Source: Streptomyces sp. BV286
Lineage (GTDB): Bacteria; Actinomycetota; Actinomycetes; Streptomycetales; Streptomycetaceae
Assembly: GCF_019090165.1 (NCBI RefSeq)
Contig: NZ_JAHRIB010000203.1
Coordinates: forward strand, 1-64,000
Direction: 5' to 3'
Length of the DNA stretch: 64,000 nt
Shown here: positions 51,198 to 59,641 of the stretch, one piece after another
How positions within the stretch are numbered: the stretch's first letter is position 1
Layout of the letters: every line of letters starts with the position of its first letter
Notes under the pieces: generated by a model
Database searches by the model: none
Told to the model about the DNA's origin: nothing
The model's input: only the letters and a program-made list of their open reading frames with translations
Translations under genes and position numbers: made by a program

Positions 51198-54100
51198 ATG
51201 CGCGTGATCTCTGTCGAGTCGACCGAGCTCTTCGTCGGAACCGCCGAACAGCCGCGCCAGGTGGTGGCCGTCGAACTGAGCCACTCCCCCGGCCGGACCG
51301 TCCGCCTCACGGTCGAGGGCCCCGGTGTCGCCGGAGAGTCCCGCGCCACCGCGGCCGACGACGGCACCGTGCGCGCCGAGACACCCGTGCTCAGCAGCCT
51401 CGCCCCCGGCGAGCGCCGCACCATCACGGTGACCGCGACCGACGAGCGCGACGCCTCTCAAGTCGCCGTGCACACCGCCGAGTTCACCGCCGCCGAGACC
51501 GGCTGGACCATGTTCATGGTCAGCCACTTCCACTACGACCCCGTCTGGTGGAACACCCAGGCCGCGTACACCGAGACCTGGGACGTCGCCGACGACCCGG
51601 CCGTCACGGGCCTGCCGGCCCGTACCTTCGACTCCCGCGGCCGGTCCGGGATGAGTCTCGTGCGCGCCCACTGCGATCTCGCGCGGCGCGATCCGGCGTA
51701 CACCTTCGTGCTGGCGGAGGTCGACTACCTCAAGCCGTACTGGGACTCCTTCCCGGAGGAACGCGCCTTCCTGCGGGAGCTGCTGCGCACCGGCCGTGTC
51801 GAGATCATGGGCGGCACCTACAACGAGCCGAACACCAACCTCACCGGCGCCGAGGCCACCATCCGCAACGCCGTCCACGGAGACGGTTTCCAGCGCGGCA
51901 TCATGGGGGCCTCGCCCGAGACGGCCTGGCAGCTGGACGCCTTCGGGCACGATCCGCAGTTCCCGGGCCTGATGGCCGACGCGGGTCTGACCTCCAGCTC
52001 GTGGGCGCGCGGCCCCTACCACCAGTGGGGCCCCACCCTCTCCGTCTTCGGTGAGGAACCCCGTGATCCGAAGCGGATGCAGTTCCCCGCCGAGTTCTCG
52101 TGGATCGCGCCGTCGGGACGCGGGCTGCTGACCGCGTACATGGTCAACCACTACGGCGCGGGCTGGGCCATCGACAACGCGCCGACGCTCCCCGAGGCGC
52201 GGGCGGCGGCGTTCAAGCTGTTCCGCGGCCTCAAGCAGGTGGCGCTCACCCGCAACGTGCTCCTGCCGGTCGGCGGGGACTACGCCCCACCGTGCCGCTG
52301 GGTCATGGACATCCACCGCGACTGGAACGCCCGCTATGTCTGGCCGCGCTTCGTCAGCGGGGTGCCCCGGGACTTCTTCGCCGCGGTGCGGGCCGAACTG
52401 GACGCCGAGGGGCGCAGGCCTTCGCCGCAGACACGGGACATGAACCCGGTCTACACCGGCAAGGACGTCTCGTACATCGACACCAAGCAGGCCCAGCGGT
52501 ACGGCGAGACGCTGCTCGCCGACGCCGAGGCCTGGGCGACGCTCGCCTCGCTCGTCACCGGGCACGTCTATCCGGACGCCGCCCTCGACAAGGCCTGGCG
52601 TCAGCTGATCTACGGCGCCCACCACGACGCCATCACGGGCTCGGAGTCCGACCAGGTCTACATCGACCTGCTGACCGGCTGGCGCGAACTGGCCGACCTC
52701 GCCGAGACCGTCCACGCCGACGCGACCGGAGCCCTGGCTGCACACGTGGCCCCCCTGCCCGGCGGCGGCCCGGACCTGGTCGTCTTCAACTCCGCGACCT
52801 GGCAGCGGCGGGACGTGCTGACCGTCGCCGACCCCGGGCTCGTCCCGCTCGACGACACGGGTCTGCCGCTGCCCGCCGTCCGGGAGAACGGCGAACTGCG
52901 CGTGGTCGTACCGGACGTCCCCGGCATGGGTCTCACGGCGCTCCCTCTCGCACGGGGCAGCGTCCCCGAGTGGGCACCGGGCGAGGGCGCCACCATCCGC
53001 AACGAGTTCTACGAGCTGACCGTCGACCCGGAGCGCGGCGGCGCGGTCAGCGCGCTGCGCGCGCTCGCGGAGGGCGGCCAGGACCTGCTGCGCACCGGCG
53101 AGATCGGCAACGAACTGGTGGTGCAGGAGGAGTACCCACGCCACCCGCGTTTCGGTGAGGGCCCCTGGCATCTCACCCCGACCGGCACCACCGCCGCCCG
53201 CAGCGGCGAGGTGCCCGCCGACGTCCGCGTCGAGCACTCCCCGGCAGGCTCCCGGATCACCGTCACCGCGGACCTCGGCCTGTTCCGCTACACCCAGCGG
53301 CTGTGCCTGTGGAAAGGGGTGGCGCGCCTGGACCTGTCGACCACGATCGACGGCTACGACGGCGCCGACCGGCTGATCCGGGTGCGCTGGCCCTCCGACG
53401 TGCGGGGCGGGCTGCCGGTGCACGAGGTGGCCGACGCCGTCATCGGGCGCGGATTCGGCTTCGTGGACGTCGACAGCGAACGGTTCCCCTGGACGCTGGA
53501 CAACCCCGCGAACACCTGGTTCGGACTCGGCTCCACGGCCCGCGCCGAGATCCGGGACGACACGGGCAGACTCCTCGGCCACCGCTCCATCGGGGTCGCC
53601 GAACTCGTGTACGGCTCCTGGGACGAGGCCGGCGAACTCGGCACTCCGCTCGCGGCGGCCCTGGTCCGCGTCGGTGTCACCGCGACCTCGACCATCGCCG
53701 GCGGGCCGCGCTACGGCGACCTGGAGGTGGACTCCAACCTGCCGGACATCCGTATCGCCGTCGGCGGCCCGGACCGCAACGAGGTCGTCGCCGAGGCACT
53801 CGGCTGGGATCCGGCCGCCGGACGCGAACTGCGCCGACAGCTGGCCGAGAAGGGCGTGGCGGCCGTCTGGGTCGCCCCGCGCGCGAGCCTGCGCGAGGAG
53901 TGGGTGCCCGGCGCCGACCTGCGGGACCTCGAACGGCTGCCGCTGCTCGTCGTCGCCGGCCTCCGGCAGGAGGACGACGCCAAGGCGGTCGACGCGCTGG
54001 TCGCGGACCTGGACGACGCGGTGGTGCGGGCCACGGCGGCGGGCGGCGGCGAGGCCCTTCCGCCGGGCGACGCCTGGGACGGCCGCAGCTTCGCCGTCCT

Positions 54101-55475
54101 CAACCGGGGCACCCCCGGCTGCGTGGTCACCAGCGCGGGCGACCTCTACATGTCGCTGATGCGCTCCTGCACGGGCTGGCCCTCGGGCATCTGGGTCGAC
54201 CCGCCCCGCCGCACGGCCCCCGACGGCTCCTCCTTCCAGCTCCAACGGTGGTCGCACACCTTCGAGTACGCCGTGGTGGGCGGCGTCGGCGACTGGCGGG
54301 ACCTCGGCCTGCCACGCACCGGCCACGCGTACAACCGTCCGCTCACGGCGCGGCTGCGCGACGGCGGCGGGTCCCCGGACGGCCCCCCGCTGCCCAGGCG
54401 GACGGCGCTGCTGGCGCTGGAACCGGCGGGCGAGGTGCTGCTCGACGCGCTGAAACCGGCCGGATCGCCGCTGGCCCGCGGCAGCGTGGCCCTGCCGGAC
54501 CCGGGCCGGGGAGTCGTCGTCCGGATGCACGAGGTGTCCGGCCGCCCGGTCCGGGCCCGTGTGCACGGGCCGGGCGCCTGGAGCGCCGGGGCGCGCGCCG
54601 ACGTCCTGGAGACACCCGGAGAGCCGCTGGCCCCGGACGAGGACGGTGTGCTGGACGTCGGCCTCACCGGGTTCGAGGTCGCGACGGTCCTGGCGACTGC
54701 GCGGTCGGCGCCCGGGCTGACCACGGCCGGGCCCCAAGTCGCCGCGCACGAACCGGCGCAGCCCGTCCACACGAGGTACTGGCTGCACAACTCCGGTCCC
54801 GCCCCGCGCGGCAACCTGCCCGTGGCGGTGTACGTCTCACCGCCCGCGCTCACCGCTTCCGGACCCGTGACCGCGACGGTCCGGGTCAGCTCCGAGCTGA
54901 CGGACGCCCCGGTCTCGGGCACGGTCCACCTTCGGATACCGCCCGGCTGGTCCGCCGAGCCCGCCCAACTGCCGTACACGCTGGGCCCCGGCGGTTTCAC
55001 CCTCGCCGAGGTCACCGTCACTCCCGCTCCGGGCGCCGCGCCCGGCCGCCACTGGCTCGCCGCACGCCTCGCGCACGGCGGCCAGACGTACGAGGACGTC
55101 GTGGCCCTCGACGTGCCGGGCACCACACCGGCGGACGAGCCCGACGGGCGCACGGGCCCGGCGCTGGTCTGCCGGCTCGGCGCCGAGCGCGTCGGTGTGC
55201 GGGCCGGCGAGCGCGTACGGGTCCCGGTGACGGTGCGCAACACCACGCGCGGCCCGGTCGGCGGCACCCTGTGGGCCGTGTCGTCGTGGGGAACCTGGCC
55301 GGGGGTGACCCCGGGCAGCCAGGGCTTCACCGTGCCCGCCGGAGAGAGCCGGGAGTGCGTGATCGAGGTGGACGGCGACGCGGTGGCCCCGGGCGCGTAC
55401 TGGCTGATGGTCAAGGCCGCCTGGCACGGCAGCGTGGCCTATACGGAGGCCGTCCCCCTGGAGGTGCTGCCGTGA
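51198..55475 (+). CDS. GH38 alpha-mannosidase, large form with C-terminal beta-sandwich (NEW3-like) domains
   Basis: Exo-acting alpha-mannosidase of 1425 residues, larger than most bacterial GH38 enzymes (about 850-1050). After an N-terminal beta-sandwich, the catalytic barrel starts near 100 with the zinc motif SHFHYDPVWW (His 112, Asp 114). The nucleophile Asp lies near 247 in WQLDAFGHDP and the zinc His near 475 in GAHHDAITGSESDQ. Beta domains fill about 570-1110, and the last 300 residues resemble NEW3-type sandwiches (SGTVHLRIPPGWSAEP, GAYWLMVKAAWHG). No signal peptide, so it acts inside on imported oligosaccharides. ATG at 51198 follows TAGGAG. It overlaps the next gene by four bases. 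Confidence 0.93.
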   Translation: MRVISVESTELFVGTAEQPRQVVAVELSHSPGRTVRLTVEGPGVAGESRATAADDGTVRAETPVLSSLAPGERRTITVTATDERDASQVAVHTAEFTAAETGWTMFMVSHFHYDPVWWNTQAAYTETWDVADDPAVTGLPARTFDSRGRSGMSLVRAHCDLARRDPAYTFVLAEVDYLKPYWDSFPEERAFLRELLRTGRVEIMGGTYNEPNTNLTGAEATIRNAVHGDGFQRGIMGASPETAWQLDAFGHDPQFPGLMADAGLTSSSWARGPYHQWGPTLSVFGEEPRDPKRMQFPAEFSWIAPSGRGLLTAYMVNHYGAGWAIDNAPTLPEARAAAFKLFRGLKQVALTRNVLLPVGGDYAPPCRWVMDIHRDWNARYVWPRFVSGVPRDFFAAVRAELDAEGRRPSPQTRDMNPVYTGKDVSYIDTKQAQRYGETLLADAEAWATLASLVTGHVYPDAALDKAWRQLIYGAHHDAITGSESDQVYIDLLTGWRELADLAETVHADATGALAAHVAPLPGGGPDLVVFNSATWQRRDVLTVADPGLVPLDDTGLPLPAVRENGELRVVVPDVPGMGLTALPLARGSVPEWAPGEGATIRNEFYELTVDPERGGAVSALRALAEGGQDLLRTGEIGNELVVQEEYPRHPRFGEGPWHLTPTGTTAARSGEVPADVRVEHSPAGSRITVTADLGLFRYTQRLCLWKGVARLDLSTTIDGYDGADRLIRVRWPSDVRGGLPVHEVADAVIGRGFGFVDVDSERFPWTLDNPANTWFGLGSTARAEIRDDTGRLLGHRSIGVAELVYGSWDEAGELGTPLAAALVRVGVTATSTIAGGPRYGDLEVDSNLPDIRIAVGGPDRNEVVAEALGWDPAAGRELRRQLAEKGVAAVWVAPRASLREEWVPGADLRDLERLPLLVVAGLRQEDDAKAVDALVADLDDAVVRATAAGGGEALPPGDAWDGRSFAVLNRGTPGCVVTSAGDLYMSLMRSCTGWPSGIWVDPPRRTAPDGSSFQLQRWSHTFEYAVVGGVGDWRDLGLPRTGHAYNRPLTARLRDGGGSPDGPPLPRRTALLALEPAGEVLLDALKPAGSPLARGSVALPDPGRGVVVRMHEVSGRPVRARVHGPGAWSAGARADVLETPGEPLAPDEDGVLDVGLTGFEVATVLATARSAPGLTTAGPQVAAHEPAQPVHTRYWLHNSGPAPRGNLPVAVYVSPPALTASGPVTATVRVSSELTDAPVSGTVHLRIPPGWSAEPAQLPYTLGPGGFTLAEVTVTPAPGAAPGRHWLAARLAHGGQTYEDVVALDVPGTTPADEPDGRTGPALVCRLGAERVGVRAGERVRVPVTVRNTTRGPVGGTLWAVSSWGTWPGVTPGSQGFTVPAGESRECVIEVDGDAVAPGAYWLMVKAAWHGSVAYTEAVPLEVLP

Positions 55476-56182
55476 ACGGTCACGGACACCCGCATCCGCA
55501 TCCGCATCCGCATCCGCCCGATCCTCCCCCGGGCACTCGGCCGCCCGAGGGCGCGGCCGCGCTGGTGCACGGCAAGGCACTCGCCGCACGGCACGTCGAC
55601 ACGCTGCTGACAGCCGTGCCGCCCCGCGATCCGGGGACGCGGCCCGACGCGTCGGCGCGCGCCGAACGGCAGCGGCGGCGCTGGGCGACGCAGGTCGTCG
55701 TCGTGGACGAACTGGCGCGCCGGGCCTGCGCCGAACGCGGACTGCGGCCTCCCGAAGAGGCCCGGCCCTCCGAGATCCTCGCCGTCGCCGAGGCCGACGT
55801 CGCCGATCTCGGCAGCATCGTCGCGGCGGTGCTCGCACACTCCCCGGCCGCGCGGGCCCTGCTCGCCGCGCTGGAGGCCGAGCAGGACGTGCCCGCGGCG
55901 GCGGTGCGGGACTACTACGACCGCAGTCCCGACCGTTTCCTCACCCAGGACGCCCTGCGGCGCGGCGTCGATCCCTTCGGCGACCACTCGGGCGGGGCGC
56001 AGCCCTCGGACTTCCTGCCGTACGAGGCCGTACGCGCGGGCATCGCCCACGAGTTGCGCCGGTCGGCGGGCCGGCGCGCCTTCTTCAGCTGGCTCGACGA
56101 GGCACGGGCCGCGGTGGTGTACGCGGCCGGCCACGAGCACCCCGGCGACCCCTCCCAGCCGGACCACGAGCACCGGCACTGA
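55472..56182 (+). CDS. Unknown His-rich protein, SurA N-domain-like
   Basis: A 236-residue protein I cannot place. GTG at 55472 overlaps the GH38 stop (GTGA), so it is translationally coupled to the mannosidase. The N terminus is HGHPHPHPHPHP, from a hexanucleotide repeat, and the C terminus is again His-rich (GHEHPGDP, DHEHRH): two possible metal-binding tails. The middle is helical and Ala/Arg-rich, and VRDYYDRSPDRFLTQDALRRG (cited VRDYYDRSPDRF) resembles the start of parvulin/SurA-type chaperone domains, but no PPIase domain follows. It may be a zinc carrier or folding partner for the zinc-dependent mannosidase; that is speculation from position. Confidence 0.7.
   Translation: MNGHGHPHPHPHPHPPDPPPGTRPPEGAAALVHGKALAARHVDTLLTAVPPRDPGTRPDASARAERQRRRWATQVVVVDELARRACAERGLRPPEEARPSEILAVAEADVADLGSIVAAVLAHSPAARALLAALEAEQDVPAAAVRDYYDRSPDRFLTQDALRRGVDPFGDHSGGAQPSDFLPYEAVRAGIAHELRRSAGRRAFFSWLDEARAAVVYAAGHEHPGDPSQPDHEHRH
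55491..55514 (+). repeat. (CGCATC)4 hexanucleotide repeat encoding His-Pro
   Basis: Four perfect in-frame copies of CGCATC encode the alternating His-Pro run at the N terminus of the unknown protein. Copy number could vary by slippage without breaking the frame. Confidence 0.85.
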
Positions 56183-56310
56183 CGGTCCACGGAACCTAAA
56201 AGCAACACGGCACCCATTGACCTCCGATGAATTCTGGTCCACCTTTTCATCAATCGGAGTCGAAGTTGGTGAATTGAACCAGCAGAAGACTGGGTCTCAG
56301 GAGGGCAGCA

Positions 56311-57681
56311 ATGCGCGCAAGAAGACTGACCGGATCCCTGGCCTGTGCCGTCGTACTGACGCTGACAGCCGCAGGCTGCGGCCTCTCCGGCGGCTCCGAC
56401 GACGGGGACGCCACGGCGGGCGGCTGCAAGGTCGACCAGGGCAACGTCGGGTCCGGCAAGCTCGGCGGCGACGTCAAGGGAAAGATCACCTTCCAGACCA
56501 CCAACCTGAAGAAGGACTTCGGCACCTACTTCAACGGCGTCATCAAGGCTTTCGAGAAGGCCCACCCCGGTACGAGCGTGAAGTGGATCGACGACCCCGG
56601 CGACTCCACCTTCACCCAGCGCCTGGTCGCCGACGCCCAGGGCTGCACCCTGCCCGACGTGGTCAACATCAACGTCAACACGGCCATCGCGCTGACGAAG
56701 AACGGCTACCTCCTCGACCTGGACAAGAAGGCACCGGACGCGGGCAAGCCGTTCACCGACGCGATGTGGAAGTCCAGCACCTACGCCGACGCGAAGGGCA
56801 CGAAGGTGCACAGCGTGCTGCCCTGGTACTCCGGCGGCATCGTGCAGACCTTCAACACGGAGCTGCTGAAGAAGGCCGGCCTGGACCCGGCGAAACCCGC
56901 GACGACGATGTTCGGCCTGTTCGCCGACGCCGAGAAGATCGCCAAGGCCTCGGACGGCGACTACTACGCCTTCCTCGCCAACCCCTCCCTGCGCATCCCC
57001 GCCGACTGGCAGCAGATGGGCGTCGAGGTGCTGTCCGCCGACGGCAAGTCCTTCACCTTCGCCGACGACCCCAGGACGGTCCAGTGGGTCAACTGGATGA
57101 AGAAGCTCTACCAGGCCGGTGCCATGCCCCGCGACTCGATCTCCTCCAACCAGGACCCGTCCTCGGTCTACGGCCAGGGCAAGCTCGTCTACGGCCAGAC
57201 CAACCCCAACTACCTGCGCTTCATCGAGCAGAACAACCCGACCGTCTACAAGAAGACCGGCGTCGCCCGCTACCCGCTGGACGACCTCGGTCACACCGTA
57301 GGCGCCCCGCAGTACGTCGGCGTCGCGTCGACGAGCAAGAACGCCCCGACGGCTCTCGCCTTCGCACAGTTCCTCACCAACGCCCGGAACCAGCTGGCGT
57401 GGGCGAAGGACCCGAACGTGGTGATCTTCCCGTCCACCACGGAGTCGCTCAAGGACCCCTTCTTCCAGAAGGTCGAGGGTGACGACCCCTTCGCCGAGGC
57501 ACGCAAGATAGTCGCCGGTGACCGCCAGACCTCCACGGCCGACGAGATCGCCCTCACCCCGGGCGAGTTGAACGCCATCGCCGCCCAGGTGCAGCTCGCG
57601 ATGCAGGGCAAGAAGAGCGCCCAGGACGCCCTGGACGAGGCCCAGTCCAAGGCCGACGAGCTGATCGAGCAGGGCAGCTGA
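56311..57681 (+). CDS. Oligosaccharide-binding lipoprotein of CUT1 importer
   Basis: Receptor of 456 residues with lipoprotein signal ending LTAAGCG (Cys near 23) and an SBP_bac_1 fold: GKITFQTTNLKKDFGTYFNG, TSVKWIDDPG, LPDVVNINVNTAIAL, VLPWYSGGIVQTFNTELL. ATG at 56311 has CAGGAGGG upstream. The 128-base gap before it holds a GATGAATTC-GGTCCACC element and a CCGAT/ATCGG dyad that may be a further RpiR site. First gene of a three-gene importer operon. Ligand inferred as a mannose-containing oligosaccharide from the GH38 and GH5 neighbours. Confidence 0.9.
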   Translation: MRARRLTGSLACAVVLTLTAAGCGLSGGSDDGDATAGGCKVDQGNVGSGKLGGDVKGKITFQTTNLKKDFGTYFNGVIKAFEKAHPGTSVKWIDDPGDSTFTQRLVADAQGCTLPDVVNINVNTAIALTKNGYLLDLDKKAPDAGKPFTDAMWKSSTYADAKGTKVHSVLPWYSGGIVQTFNTELLKKAGLDPAKPATTMFGLFADAEKIAKASDGDYYAFLANPSLRIPADWQQMGVEVLSADGKSFTFADDPRTVQWVNWMKKLYQAGAMPRDSISSNQDPSSVYGQGKLVYGQTNPNYLRFIEQNNPTVYKKTGVARYPLDDLGHTVGAPQYVGVASTSKNAPTALAFAQFLTNARNQLAWAKDPNVVIFPSTTESLKDPFFQKVEGDDPFAEARKIVAGDRQTSTADEIALTPGELNAIAAQVQLAMQGKKSAQDALDEAQSKADELIEQGS

Positions 57682-57683
57682 CG

Positions 57684-58730
57684 ATGGCTCAGCGAGTGTC
57701 CCGCACCACCCTCGACAAGGCGCCCGTCCCCGCTCCCCCGGGGACGGGCGGCCCCCGCCCCGGCGCTTGTCCGACACCCCCGCCGGGGCGACTGCGTCGC
57801 GCCCTCCGTGCCCTGGCTCCCGGCCCGGCCGCGGACGCGGGGGGCGCGGCGCTCTACCGCCGCTGGTGGCTGCCCTGGCTGTGGATGGCGCCGGCGGTCG
57901 TCGCCATCACGGTCTTCGGGGTGTGGCCGTTCCTCAACACACTCATCCTGTCCTTCACCGACGCCAAGCCGCTCGGCGGCTCGTTCGACGTGGTGGGCCT
58001 GGACAACTACACGCGGATGCTCGGCGACGACGACTTCTGGCTCGCCACCCGCAACAGCCTGCTGTACGCGGTCGTCGTCGTCCCCCTGATGGTGCTGCTG
58101 CCCCTGCTGCTGGCGATCCTGGTCGAGAAGAACCTGCCGGGCATCGGCTTCTTCCGCTCCGCCTTCTACACGCCCGTCCTCGCCTCCAGTGTCGTCGTCG
58201 GGCTGAGCTGGCAGTGGCTGCTGAGCGACCAGGGACTGGTCAACACCTGGCTGGAGAAGGCCCATCTGATCCGGTCGGCCGTGCCCTTCCTCTCCGACCC
58301 GTGGCTGATCCTGCTGTCGGCGATGGGCCTCACCCTGTGGAAGGGCCTCGGCTGGTACATGATCTTCTACCTCGCCGCGCTCGGGAACGTACCGAAGGAA
58401 CTGCACGAGGCAGCCTCCGTGGACGGCGCGGGCGCGGTCCGCCGCTTCTGGAACGTCACGGTCCCCGGCGTCCGCCAGTCGATGATGCTCGTCGGCACGC
58501 TGACCGGTATCGGCTCGCTCCGCGTCTTCACCGAGATCTACATGCTCGGCGGCTCCACCGGCGGCCCGGGCGGCGCCGACCGCACGCTCCCCTTCTACAT
58601 CCGGGACGTCGGCCTCGACCCGCTCACCGGCAACGCCGGGTACGGCGCGGCCGTCAGTGTCGCCCTCTTCGTACTCACCCTGGGCCTCACGCTCCTCGCG
58701 CAGCGACTGACGAAGGAAGACGAGGAATGA
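57684..58730 (+). CDS. Sugar ABC permease, MalF type
   Basis: Membrane subunit of 348 residues. A long proline-rich cytoplasmic N terminus (about 1-65) is followed by six helices; the EAA loop is ELHEAASVDGAGAVRRFWNV. ATG at 57684 comes two bases after the receptor stop, and its end overlaps the next gene as ATGA. Confidence 0.92.
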   Translation: MAQRVSRTTLDKAPVPAPPGTGGPRPGACPTPPPGRLRRALRALAPGPAADAGGAALYRRWWLPWLWMAPAVVAITVFGVWPFLNTLILSFTDAKPLGGSFDVVGLDNYTRMLGDDDFWLATRNSLLYAVVVVPLMVLLPLLLAILVEKNLPGIGFFRSAFYTPVLASSVVVGLSWQWLLSDQGLVNTWLEKAHLIRSAVPFLSDPWLILLSAMGLTLWKGLGWYMIFYLAALGNVPKELHEAASVDGAGAVRRFWNVTVPGVRQSMMLVGTLTGIGSLRVFTEIYMLGGSTGGPGGADRTLPFYIRDVGLDPLTGNAGYGAAVSVALFVLTLGLTLLAQRLTKEDEE

Positions 58731-59614
58731 CCGGCATGACGACCGCTGTGGACAAGCGCCGACGCCTGATGCCCCGCTGGCGCGACTACGGCCGCCCGCG
58801 TGAACTGATCGTCCGCTACCTGCTGTTGCTGTTCGTCCTCGGGATCACCGTCGGGCCGCTGATGTGGCAGGCGCTGTCGTCGCTCAAGGGCGCGGGCGAG
58901 GACGTCTTCGGCGCGGGCGCCTCACTGATCCCCCGCGATCCGTCCCTGCGGGCGTACCGCGAGATCTTCGCCCAGGTCCCGGTGTGGACGTACATCAGGA
59001 ACAGCCTGTTCGTCGCCGTCATCTCCATCACCAGTCAGCTCGTTTTCTCCACCATGGCCGGGTACATGCTCTCCAAGCCCGCCTGGAAGGGCCGCAAGCT
59101 GGTGTGGGTGCTGCTGATGGCATCCATGATGTTCCCCTTCGAGTCGATCATGGTGTCGTTGTTCCTGAGCATCCGGGACATGGGTCTCGTCGACAACCTG
59201 CTCGGGGTCTGGCTGCCCGGCTTCGTCGCCGCCATCAACGTCCTCATCATGCGGGCCGCGTTCCTCGCCGTCCCCCGGGAGATCGAGGACGCCGCGATGC
59301 TCGACGGCGCCGGGGAGTGGAAGCGGTTCCGGTACCTGTATCTGCCGTCGGCCTACGGGGCGATCCTCGTCGTCACCATCAACACCTTCATCAGCGCGTG
59401 GGACGACTTCCTCTGGCCGCTGATCGTGCTGCGTTCGGAGGACCACTTCACGCTGACGCTGGGGCTCGCCCGGCTGCAGACGTCGTCCTTCGGCTACGAC
59501 CAGCGCATGGTGATGGCGGGCTCGGTGATCTCGGTGATCCCGGTACTGCTGCTGTTCGTGATCACCCAGCGGTGGTTCTACCGCGGTGTCTCCTCCGGAG
59601 CCGTGAAGCTCTGA
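58727..59614 (+). CDS. Sugar ABC permease, MalG type
   Basis: Partner permease of 295 residues with six helices and the EAA loop EIEDAAMLDGAGEWKRFRYL. ATG at 58727 overlaps the upstream stop; the frame is open much further upstream but only as an alternative frame of the MalF-type gene. No ATPase follows, so the system probably borrows an MsiK-type ATPase. Convergent with the GH3 gene. Confidence 0.92.
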   Translation: MTGMTTAVDKRRRLMPRWRDYGRPRELIVRYLLLLFVLGITVGPLMWQALSSLKGAGEDVFGAGASLIPRDPSLRAYREIFAQVPVWTYIRNSLFVAVISITSQLVFSTMAGYMLSKPAWKGRKLVWVLLMASMMFPFESIMVSLFLSIRDMGLVDNLLGVWLPGFVAAINVLIMRAAFLAVPREIEDAAMLDGAGEWKRFRYLYLPSAYGAILVVTINTFISAWDDFLWPLIVLRSEDHFTLTLGLARLQTSSFGYDQRMVMAGSVISVIPVLLLFVITQRWFYRGVSSGAVKL

Positions 59615-59615
59615 C

Positions 59616-59632
59616 GCCCCGCTGTCCGGGGC
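59616..59632. terminator. Short hairpin between permease and GH3 genes
   Basis: GCCCCG and CGGGGC form a six-base stem with a five-base loop in the 27-base gap between convergent stops. Weak but well placed. Confidence 0.5.
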
Positions 59633-59641
59633 CCCTTCAGG

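Noticed and set aside
51159..54788. 1209-codon minus-strand frame opposite GH38
   Set aside because: Antisense shadow without domains; GH38 catalytic motifs are on the plus strand.
53303..56182. Very long open frame overlapping the GH38 gene
   Set aside because: Its first two thirds are an Arg/Gly/Pro-rich shadow of GH38; only the last 236 codons after the GTG at 55472 look like a real protein.
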